NCBI RefSeq assembly: GCF_000003605.2
Contig: NW_003143690.1
Location: 1-15,002, forward strand
Direction: 5' to 3'
Length of the DNA: 15,002 nucleotides
From: Saccoglossus kowalevskii
Lineage: Eukaryota > Hemichordata > Enteropneusta > Harrimaniidae
The position numbers and the translations under genes were made by a program. The notes beneath the pieces are model-generated. The model was not told the origin of the DNA. It searched no databases and saw only the letters and a program-made list of their open reading frames with translations. Of this stretch, positions 1 to 8,340 are shown piece after piece (the first letter of the stretch is position 1; every line of letters starts with the position of its first letter).

Positions 1-84
1 CTATTCTGCATATTAATATGGGTCATATACAATTCTGCATATTAATAGGGGCCATATGCTATTCTGCATATATTAATAGGGGTC

Positions 85-102
85 ATATGCTATTCTGCAT
101 AT
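85..102. repeat. Inverted repeat within the monomer (example copy)
   Basis: ATATGC at 85-90 and its reverse complement GCATAT at 97-102 flank the 6-base spacer TATTCT. The same dyad recurs in most monomers of the array, about every 29 bp. A single strand (or a transcript) could fold each monomer into a 6-bp stem with a 6-base loop. The overlapping CATATG and the downstream ATTAAT are separate short palindromes. Whether the dyad forms or binds anything is unknown. Confidence 0.85.
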
Positions 103-180
103 CAATAGGGGTCATATGCTATTCTGCATATTAATAGGGGTCATATGCTATTCTGCATATTAATAGGGGCCATATGCTAT

Positions 181-390
181 TCTGCATATATTAATAGGGG
201 CCATATGCTATTCTGTTGTATGCATAATAATAGGGGTAATATGCTGTTCTGCATATTGATAGGGGTATAAATTATTCTGTATATTAATAGGGATCATATG
301 CTATTCTGTTGTATGCATATTAATAGGGGTAATATGCTATTCTGTTGTATGCATAATAATAGGGGTTATAAACTATTCTGCATATTAATA
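181..390 (+). repeat. T module 1: long 36-bp monomers
   Basis: This stretch holds three monomers lengthened by 7 bp through insertion of TTGTATG before CATA (insertions start near 216, 309 and 345). It also carries rare variants: a GGGGTAATATGC monomer, CTGTTCTGCATATTGATAG at 244, and GGGTTATAAAC near 363. The series from about 233 is repeated at 6599 onward with a 6366-6367 bp offset, and a related series lies at 3771-3915. The 1-bp change in offset is explained by CTGTTCTG here against CTCCCTCTG in the later copy. It leads directly into an A module. Confidence 0.85.
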
Positions 391-1095
391 GGGGTCATAT
401 GCTACTCTTCATATTAATAGGGGTCATTTGCTATTGTGCATGTTAATAGGGGCCATGTGCTATTCTGCATAATAATAGAAGTCATATGCTATTCTGCATA
501 TTAATAGAAGTCATGTGCTATTCTGCATATTAAAAGGAGTCATATATTATTCTGCATATTAATAGGGGTCATATGCTATTCTGTATATTAATAGGGGTCA
601 TATTCTATTCTGCATATTAATAGGAGTCATGTGTTATTCTGCATATTAATATGGGTCATATGCTATTTTGCATATTAATAGGAGTCATATGCTATTCTGC
701 ATATTAATAGAAGTCATATGCTATTCTGCATATTAATAGGAGTCATATTCTATTCTGCATATTAATAGGAGTCATTATATTCTGCATATTAATAGGAGAC
801 ATGTGTTATTCTGCATAATAATAGGGGTCATATGCTATTCTGCATGTTAACAAGGTCCATATGCTATTCTGCATATTAATAGGAGTCATGTGCTATTCTG
901 CATATTAAAAGGAGTCATATATTATTCTGCATATTAATAGGGGTCATATGCTATTCTGTATATTAATAGGGGTCATATGCTATTCTGTATATTAATAGGG
1001 GTCATATGCTATTCTGCATATTAATAGGAGTCATATTCTATTCTGCATATTATTAGGAGACATGTGTTATTCTGCATAATAATAGGGATCATATG
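391..1095 (+). repeat. A module 1 with GTTAAC landmark at 846
   Basis: Diagnostic monomers occur in order: CTACTCTTCAT, GTCATTTGCTATTGTG (423), AGAAGTCATGTGC (506), CATATTAAAAGG, CATATATTATTCTG, CTATTTTGC, the short GTCATTATATTCTG monomer (771), then GTTAACAAGGTCC (846). The GTTAAC lies 75 bp after the short monomer, as in every other A and B copy that has the short monomer. The stretch matches 6758-7457 at a constant 6367-bp offset and 13172 onward at 12,772 bp. It ends at an ATTATTAGGAGAC monomer before the C landmark. Confidence 0.85.
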
Positions 1096-1700
1096 CTATT
1101 CTGCATGTTAACAAGGGCCATACGCTATTCTGCATATTAATAGGAGTCATGTGCTATTCTGCATATTAATAGGGGTCATATGCTACTCTGCATGTCAATT
1201 GGGGTCATATGCTATTCTGCATATTAATTGGAGTCGTATGCTATTCTGCATATTAATAGGAGTCATAAGCTATTCTGCATATTAATAGGGGTCATATGCT
1301 ATTCTGCATATTAATAGGGGCCATATGCTAATCTGCCTATATTAATAGGGGTCATATGCTATTCTGCATATCAATAGGGTTCATATGCTATTCTGCATAT
1401 TAATAGGGGTCATAAGCTATTCTGCATATTAATAGGGGTCATATGCTATTCTGCATATTAATAGGGGCCATATGCTAATCTGCCTATATTAATAGGGGTC
1501 ATATGCTATTCTGCATATCAATAGATGTCATATGCTATTCTGCATATTAATAGGGGTCATATGCTATTCTGCATATTAATAGGGGCCATATGCTATTCTG
1601 CATATTAATAGGAGTCATATGCTATTCTGCATATTAATAGATATCATATGCTATTCTGCATATTAATAGGAGTCATATTCTATTCTGCATATTAATAGGA
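1096..1700 (+). repeat. C module 1, with an 85-bp deletion
   Basis: The module begins at the C landmark GTTAACAAGGGCCATACGC (1107), exactly 261 bp after the A landmark. It continues through CTACTCTGCATGTCAATTGG (1183), GTCGTATGC and two TAATCTGCCTATATT monomers (about 1329 and 1477). In four other C modules the CTACTCTG marker lies 161 bp after the landmark; here it lies 76 bp after it. The missing 85 bp are the three monomers ending in TTAAAAGG, CATATTATTCTG and GTCTTATGC. From about 1160 the sequence matches 9520 onward at an 8360-bp offset, including the rare CATATTAATTGGAG monomer shared only by these two copies. Confidence 0.83.
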
Positions 1701-2240
1701 GTCATTATATTCTGCATATTAATAGGAGACATGTGTTATTCTGCATAATAATAGGGGTCATATGCTATTCTGCATGTTAACAAGGGCCATATGCTATTCT
1801 GCATATTAATAGGAGTCATGTGCTATTGTGCATATTAAAAGGAGTCATATATTATTCTGCATATTAATAGGAGTCATATGCTATTCTGCATATTAATAGG
1901 AGTCATATGCTATTCTGCATATTAATAGAAGTCATATGCTATTCTGCATATTAATAGGAGTCATATGCTATTCTGCATATTAATAGGAGTCATATGCTAT
2001 TCTGCATATTAATAGGAGTCATATGCTATTCTGCATATTAATAGGAGTCATATGCTATTCTGCATATTAATAGGAGTCATATTCTATTCTGAGTATTAAT
2101 AGGAGTCATGTGTTATTCAGCATAATAATAGGGGTCACATGCTATTCTGCATATTTATAGGAGTCATATGCTATTCTGCATATTAATATTAGTCATATGC
2201 TATTATGCATGTTAACAAGGGCCATATGCTATTCTGCATA
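1701..2240 (+). repeat. B-D module 1 (landmarks 1776 and 2211)
   Basis: The short monomer GTCATTATATTCTG (1701) is followed by the B landmark GTTAAC at 1776. Then come GTGCTATTGTGCATATTAAAAGG, a homogeneous run of GGAG monomers, the rare CTGAGTATTAAT (2091) and TTATTCAGCATAATAAT (2111). The D landmark TATTATGCATGTTAAC has its GTTAAC at 2211. B to D is 435 bp, exactly 15 x 29. The CTGAGTATT variant is seen again only at 8626, 6535 bp later, which ties the two copies together. Confidence 0.85.
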
Positions 2241-2599
2241 TTAATAGGAGTCATATGCTATTCTGCATATTAATAGGGGTCATACATTATTCTGCATATT
2301 AATAGGGGTCATATGCTATTCTACATATTAATAGGAGTCATATGCTATTCTGCATATTAATAGGGGTCATATGCTATTCTGCATATTAATAGGAGTCATA
2401 TGCAATTCTGCATATTAATAGGGGTCATATGCTATTCTGCATATTAATAGTTGTCATATGCTATTCTGCATGTTAATAGGGGCCATATGCTATTCTACAT
2501 ATTAATAGGAGTCATATGCTATTCTGCATATTAATAGGAGTCATATGCTATTCTGCATATTAATAGGAGTCATATGCTATTCTGCATATTAATAGGAGT
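2241..2599 (+). repeat. Post-D segment of 29-bp monomers
   Basis: This stretch links the first D landmark to the duplicated B-D unit. It carries diagnostic CATACATTATTCTG (2281), CTACATATTAAT (twice), GCAATTCTG and GCATGTTAATAGGGGCC monomers, which recur after D at 10,643-10,870 and 12,668-12,890. It ends in a run of near-identical GGAG monomers. There are no genes or other features. Confidence 0.8.
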
Positions 2600-3340
2600 C
2601 ATATGCTATTCTGCATATTAATAGGAGACATGTGTTATTCTGCATAATAATAGGGGTCATATGCTATTCTGCATGTTAACAAGGGCCATATACTATTCTG
2701 CATATTAATAGGAGTCATGTGATATTGTGCATATTAAAAGGAGTCATATATTATTCTGCATATTAATAGGGGTCATATGCTATTCTGCATATTAATAGGA
2801 GTCATATGCTATTCTGCATATTAATAGGAGTCATATGCTATTCTGCATATTAATAGGAGTCATATGCTATTCTGCATATTAATAGGAGTCATATGCTATT
2901 CTGCATATTAATAGGAGTCATATGCTATTCTGCATATTAATAGGAGTCATATGCTATTCTGCATATTAATAGGAGTCATATTCTATTCTGCATATTAATA
3001 GGAGTCATGTGTTATTCTGCATAATAATAGGGGTCACATGCTATTCTGCATATTTATAGGAGTCATATGCTATTCTGCATATTAATATTAGTCATATGCT
3101 ATTATGCATGTTAACAAGGGCCATATGCTATTCTGCATATTAATAGGAGTCATATGCTATTCTGCATATTAATAGGGGTCATACGTTATTCTGCATATTA
3201 ATAGGGTCATATGCTATTCTACATATTAATAGAGTCATATGCTATTCTGCATATTAATAAGGGGTCATATGCTATCTGCATATTAATAGGTGTCATATGC
3301 TATCGTGCATATTAATAGGTGTCATATGCTATTCTGCATA
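2600..3340 (+). repeat. Second B-D module from an 899-bp duplication
   Basis: The landmarks GTTAAC at 2675 (B type) and 3110 (D type) repeat the pair at 1776 and 2211 with an offset of exactly 899 bp, which is 31 x 29. B to D is again 435 bp. This copy lacks the short CATTATATTCTG monomer before the B landmark and has full-length monomers there instead. It also has TTCTGCATAATAAT where copy 1 has TTCAGCATAATAAT. After D it carries CATACGTTATTCTG (3181). From about 3200 several single-base deletions (AATAGGGTCA, AATAGAGTCA, GCTATCTGC) make this the most indel-damaged part of the window. Confidence 0.82.
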
Positions 3341-3770
3341 TTAATAGGGGTCGTATCCTATTCTGCATATCAATAGGGGTCATATGCTATTCTGCATATT
3401 AATAGGGGTCATATGCTATTCTGCATATTAATAGGGGCCATATGCTATTCTGCATATATTAATCGGGGCCATATGCTATTCTGTTGTATGCATAATAATA
3501 GGAGTCATGTGCTATTCTGCATATTAAAAGGGTCATATGCTATTCTGTATATTAATAGGGGTCATATGCTATTCTGCATGTCAATTGGGGTCATATGCTA
3601 TTCTGCATATTAATAGGGGTCATAAGCTATTCTGCATATTAATATGGGTCATATACAATTCTGCATATTAATAGGGGCCATATGCTATTCTGCATATATT
3701 TATAGGGGTCATATGCTATTCTGTATATCAATAGGGGTCATATGCTATTCTGCATATTAATAGGGGTCAT
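3341..3770 (+). repeat. Mixed GGGG-type monomers with one 36-bp monomer
   Basis: This region is dominated by GGGG monomers, with one TTGTATG-inserted monomer near 3484 and 31-bp CATATATTAAT monomers. Positions 3629-3780 closely repeat the start of the window (offset about 3627): both contain TTAATATGGGTC followed by CATATACAATTCTG. The mixture of length variants temporarily keeps one frame open (3413-3613), but that frame is only translated repeat. Confidence 0.8.
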
Positions 3771-3985
3771 ATGCTGTTCTGCATATTGATAGGGGTATAA
3801 GTTATTCTGTATATTAATAGGGATCATATGCTATTCTGTTGTATGCATATTAATAGGGGTAATATGCTATTCTGTTGTATGCATAATAATAGGGGTTATA
3901 AACTATTCTGCATATTAATAGGGGTCATATGCTATTCTGCATATATATAGGGGTCATATGCTATTCTGCATGTGAATAGGGGCCA
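3771..3985 (+). repeat. T module 2
   Basis: It holds CTGTTCTGCATATTGATAG (3774), two TTGTATG-inserted 36-bp monomers (about 3839 and 3875) and GGGTTATAAAC, in the same order as T module 1 at 244-370. It ends with the GCATGTGAATAGGGGCC monomer (about 3969), which is otherwise seen only near 13,153. An A module follows. Confidence 0.83.
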
Positions 3986-4715
3986 TATGCTACTCTTCAT
4001 ATTAATAGGGGTCATATGCTATTCTGCATGTTAATAGGGGCCATGTGCTATTCTGCATATTAATAGGAGTCATATGTTATTCTGCATATTAATAGAAGTC
4101 ATGTGCTATTCTGCATATTAAAAGGAGTCATATATTATTCTGCATATTAATAGGGGTCATATGCTATTCTGTATATTAATAGGGGTCATATTCTATTCTG
4201 CATATTAATAGGAGTCATGTGTTATTCTGCATATTAATATGGGTCATATGCTATTTTGCATATTAATAGGAGTCATATGCTATTCTGCTTATTAATAGGA
4301 GTCATATGCTATTCTGCATATTAATAGAAGTCATATGCTATTCTGCATATTAATAGGAGTCATATTCTATTCTGCATATTAATAGGAGTCATTATATTCT
4401 GCATATTAATAGGAGACATGTGTTATTCTGCATAATAATAGGGGTCATATGCTATTCTGCATGTTAACAAGGGCCATATGCTATTCTGCATATTAATAGG
4501 AGTCATGTGCTATTCTGCATATTAAAAGGAGTCATATATTATTCTGCATATTAATAGGGGTCATATGCTATTCTGTATATTAATAGGGGTCATATGCTAT
4601 TCTGTATATTAATAGGGGTCAAATGCTATTCTGCATATTAATAGGAGTCATATTCTATTCTGCATATTAATAGGAGACATGTGTTATTCTGCATAATAAT
4701 AGGGGTCATATGCTA
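3986..4715 (+). repeat. A module 2 (landmark 4463)
   Basis: The order is CTACTCTTCAT, AGAAGTCATGTGC (4093), TTAAAAGG, CTATTTTGC, short monomer (4388), GTTAACAAGGGCC (4463), as in A module 1 with a 3617-bp landmark offset. From AGAAG to the short monomer is 295 bp against 265 bp in three other copies. The extra monomer is at about 4286 and carries a CTGCTTATTAAT variant. The landmark reads AAGGGCC where most A copies have AAGGTCC. Confidence 0.83.
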
Positions 4716-5280
4716 TTCTGCATGTTAACAAGGGCCATACGCTATTCTGCATATTAATAGGAGTCATGTGCTATTGTGCATATTAAAAGGAGTCATATTA
4801 TTCTGCATATTAATAGGGGTCATATGCTATTCTGTATATTAATAGGGGTCTTATGCTATTCTGCATATTAATAGGGGTCATATGCTACTCTGCATGTCAA
4901 TTGGGGTCATATGCTATTCTGCATATTAATAGGAGTCGTATGCTATTCTGCATATTAATAGGAGTCATAAGCTATTCTGCATATTAATAGGGGTCATATG
5001 CTATTGTGCATATTAATAGGGGCCATATGCTAATCTGCCTATATTAATAGGGGTAATATGCTATTCTGCATGTCAATAGGGTTCATATGCTATTCTGCAT
5101 ATTAATAGAGGTCATAAGCTATTCTGCATATTAATAGGGGTCATCTGCTATTCTGCATATTAATAGGGGCCATATGCTAATCTGCCTATATTAATAGGGG
5201 TGATATGCTATTCTGCATATCAATAGGGGTCATATGCTATTCTGCATATTAATAGGGGTCATATGCTATTCTGCATATTA
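4716..5280 (+). repeat. C module 2 without a following B-D
   Basis: The C landmark GTTAACAAGGGCCATACGC is at 4724, 261 bp after A. CTACTCTG lies 161 bp further on, the full spacing. GTCGTATGC and two TAATCTGCCTATATT monomers (about 5028 and 5177) follow. Where other copies continue into B, this one passes into T monomers at about 5281. B and D are therefore absent from the stretch 4716-7900. Confidence 0.82.
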
Positions 5281-5984
5281 ATAGGAGTCATATTATATTC
5301 TCTTGTATGCATAATAATAGTGGTCATATGCTGTTCTGCATATTGATAGGGGTATAAGCTATTCTGTATATTAATAGGGGTCATATGCTATTCTGTTGTA
5401 TGCATATTAATAGGGGTCATATGCTATTCTGTTGTATGCATAATAATAGGGGTCATAAGCTATTCTGCATATTACTAGGGGTCATATGCTATTCTGCATA
5501 TTAATAGGGCCTTATGCTATTCTGCATATATTAATAGGGGCCATATGCTATTATGCATATTAATAATGGCCATATGCTATTCTGCATATTAATAGGGGTC
5601 ATATACCATCTGTTGTATGCATATTAATAGGGGCCATATGCTATTCTGCATATTAATAGGGGCCAAATGCTATTCTGCATATTAATAGGGGCCATATGTT
5701 ATTCTGTTGTATGCATATCAATAGGGGCCATATGCTATTCTGCATATTAATAGGGGCCATATGCTAATCTGCCTATATTAATAGGGGTCATATGCTATTC
5801 TGCATATTAATAGGGGTCATATGCTATTCTGCATATTAATAGGAGTCATATGATATTCTCTTGTATGCATAATAATAGTGGTCATATGCTGTTCTGCATA
5901 TTGATAGGGGTATAAGCTATTGTGTATATTAATAGGGGTCATATGCTATTCTGTTGTATGCATATTAATAGGGGTCATATGCTA
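5281..5984 (+). repeat. T module 3, internally duplicated (558 bp)
   Basis: This is the densest cluster of 7-bp-inserted monomers, starting near 5303, 5396, 5432, 5613, 5707, 5861 and 5954. The series TTCTCTTGTATGC, AATAGTGGTC, CTGTTCTGCATATTGATAG at 5300-5340 recurs at 5858-5900 with an offset of 558 bp, showing a second round of local duplication. GGGGCC monomers are common. Another TAATCTGCCTATATT monomer sits near 5764, which suggests C-module material has been mixed in. Confidence 0.82.
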
Positions 5985-6480
5985 TTCTGCATGTTAATAG
6001 GGGCCATGTGCTATTCTGCGTATTAATATGAGTCATATGTTATTCTGCATATTAATAGAAGTCATGTGCTATTCTGCATATTGAAAGGAGTCATATATTA
6101 TTCTGCATATTAATAGGGGTCATATGCTATTCTGTATATTAATAGGGGTCATATTCTATTCTGCATATTAATAGGAGTCATGTGTTATTCTGCATATTAA
6201 TATGGGTCATATGCTATTTTGCATATTAATAGGAGTCATATGCTATTCTGCATATTAATAGGAGTCATATTCTATTCTGCATATTAATAGGAGTCATTAT
6301 ATTCTGCATATTAATAGGAGACATGTGTTATTCTGCATAATAATAGGGGTCATATGCTATTCTGCATGTTAACAAGGGCCATATGCTATTCTGCATATTA
6401 ATAGGAGTCATGTGCTATTCTGCATATTAAAAGGAGTCATATATTATTCTGCATATTTAATAGGGGTCATATGCTATTCT
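5985..6480 (+). repeat. A module 3, truncated on the right (landmark 6368)
   Basis: AGAAGTCATGTGC (6057), a TTGAAAGG variant of TTAAAAGG, CTATTTTGC, the short monomer (6293) and GTTAACAAGGGCC (6368) mark an A module. AGAAG to the short monomer is 236 bp, one monomer fewer than the usual 265. After TTAAAAGG and CATATATTATTCTG the sequence has a unique 30-bp CATATTTAATAG monomer. It then goes into T monomers instead of the CTGTATATT run and the C landmark. Confidence 0.82.
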
Positions 6481-6757
6481 GCATATTAATAGGAGTCATA
6501 TGATATTCTCTTGTATGCATAATAATAGGGTCATATGCTATTCTGTTGTATGCATATTAATAGGGGCCATATGCTATTCTGTTGTATGCATAATAATAGG
6601 GGTAATATGCTCCCTCTGCATATTGATAGGGGTATAAATTATTCTGTATATTAATAGGGATCATATGCTATTCTGTTGTATGCATATTAATAGGGGTAAT
6701 ATGCTATTCTGTTGTATGCATAATAATAGGGGTTATAAACTATTCTGCATATTAATA
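6481..6757 (+). repeat. T module 4
   Basis: Inserted 36-bp monomers start near 6511 (TTCTCTTGTATG form), 6546, 6582, 6676 and 6712. From 6599 the order matches T module 1 at an offset of 6366-6367 bp, including GGGGTAATATGC, TTGATAGGGGTATAAATT and GGGTTATAAAC. The CTCCCTCTG variant near 6611 replaces CTGTTCTG and adds one base. Confidence 0.84.
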
Positions 6758-7495
6758 GGGGTCATATGCTACTCTTCATATTAATAGGGGTCATTTGCTA
6801 TTGTGCATGTTAATAGGGGCCATGTGCTATTCTGCATAATAATAGAAGTCATATGCTATTCTGCATATTAATAGAAGTCATGTGCTATTCTGCATGTTAA
6901 AAGGAGTCATATATTATTCTGCATATTAATAGGGGTCATATGCTATTCTGTATATTAATAGGGGTCATATTCTATTCTGCATATTAATAGGAGTCATGTG
7001 TTATTCTGCATATTAATATGGGTCATATGCTATTTTGCATATTAATAGGAGTCATATGCTATTCTGCATATTAATAGAAGTCATATGCTATTCTGCATAT
7101 TAATAGGAGTCATATTCTATTCTGCATATTAATAGGAGTCATTATATTCTGCATATTAATAGGAGACATGTGTTATTCTGCATAATAATAGGGGTCATAT
7201 GCTATTCTGCATGTTAACAAGGTCCATATGCTATTCTGCATATTAATAGGAGTCATGTGCTATTCTGCATATTAAAAGGAGTCATATATTATTCTGCATA
7301 TTAATAGGGGTCATATGCTATTCTGTATATTAATAGGGGTCATATGCTATTCTGTATATTAATAGGGGTCATATGCTATTCTGCATATTAATAGGAGTCA
7401 TATTCTATTCTGCATATTATTAGGAGACATATGTTATTCTGCATAATAATAGGAGACATATGTTATTCTGCATAATAATAGGGATCATATGCTAT
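6758..7495 (+). repeat. A module 4 (landmark 7213) with one duplicated monomer
   Basis: It matches A module 1 at a fixed 6367-bp offset: AGAAG at 6873, short monomer at 7138, GTTAACAAGGTCC at 7213. Near 7424-7481 a monomer with GGAGACATATGTTATTCTG and CATAATAAT occurs twice in a row; the other copies have it once. This 29-bp addition makes the A-to-C interval 290 bp instead of 261. Confidence 0.85.
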
Positions 7496-7916
7496 TCTGC
7501 ATGTTAATAGGAGTCATGTGCTATTCTGCATATTAATAGGAGTCATGTGCTATTGTGCATATTAAAAGGAGTCATATTATTCTGCATATTAATAGGGGTC
7601 ATATGCTATTCTGTATGTTAATAGGGGTCATATGCTATTCTGCATATTAATAGGGGTCATATGCTACTCTGCATGTCAATTGGGGTCATATGCTATTCTG
7701 CATATTAATAGGAGTCGTATGCTATTCTGCATATTAATAGGAGTCATAAGCTATTCTGCATATTAATAGGGGTCATATGCTATTCTGCATATTAATAGGG
7801 GCCATATGCTATTCTGCATATTAATAGGAGTCATATGCTATTCTGCATATTAATAGAAGTCATATGCTATTCTGCATATTAATAGGAGTCATATTCTATT
7901 CTGCATATTAATAGGA
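7496..7916 (+). repeat. C module 3 with lost landmark and 265-bp deletion
   Basis: At the C landmark position (7503) the sequence reads GTTAATAGGAG instead of GTTAACAAGGGCC, so the GTTAAC site and the CATACGC variant are missing. C to B is 489 bp against 754 bp in the 2027-bp units. The missing 265 bp equal the distance between the two GGGGCCATATGCT monomers at 9681 and 9946 in the full copy. Here (7802) the first such monomer runs straight into the flank of the second. The same short form occurs at 14,178. Confidence 0.83.
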
Positions 7917-8340
7917 GTCATTATATTCTGCATATTAATAGGAGACATGTGTTATTCTGCATAATAATAGGGGTCATATGCTATTCTGCATGTTAACAAG
8001 GGCCATATACTATTCTGCATATTAATAGGAGTCATATGCTATTCTGCATATTAATAGGAGTCATATGCTATTCTGCATATTAATAGGAGTCATATGCTAT
8101 TCTGCATATTAATAGGAGTCATATGCTATTCTGCATATTAATAGGAGTCATATGCTATTCTGCATATTAATAGGAGTCATATTCTATTCTGCATATTAAT
8201 AGGAGTCATGTGTTATTCTGCATAATAATAGTGGTCACATGCTATTCTGCATATTTATAGGAGTCATATGCTATTCTGCATATTAATATTAGTCATATGC
8301 TATTATGCATGTTAACAAGGGCCATATGCTATTCTGCATA
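7917..8340 (+). repeat. B-D module 3, ending in a D/B hybrid monomer
   Basis: The short monomer is at 7917, the B landmark at 7992 (with CATATACTATTCTG after it) and the D landmark at 8311. B to D is 319 bp, which is 11 x 29, four monomers fewer than the usual 15. AATAGTGGTCACATG (near 8229) recurs only near 14,634, at a 6405-bp offset. Upstream of 8311 the sequence is D type (TATTATGCATG). Downstream it is B type (GTGCTATTGTGCATATTAAAAGG). Confidence 0.85.

Noticed and set aside
3413-3613. 66-codon open reading frame on the + strand
   Set aside because: It is translated satellite: the peptide repeats the same short words (such as MLFC, INRGH, ICYSAY) in shifting frames. It stays open only because nearby 36-bp and other length-variant monomers offset the 29-bp frame shift. 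It has no ribosome-binding or domain evidence and ends at the ordinary TAATAG.
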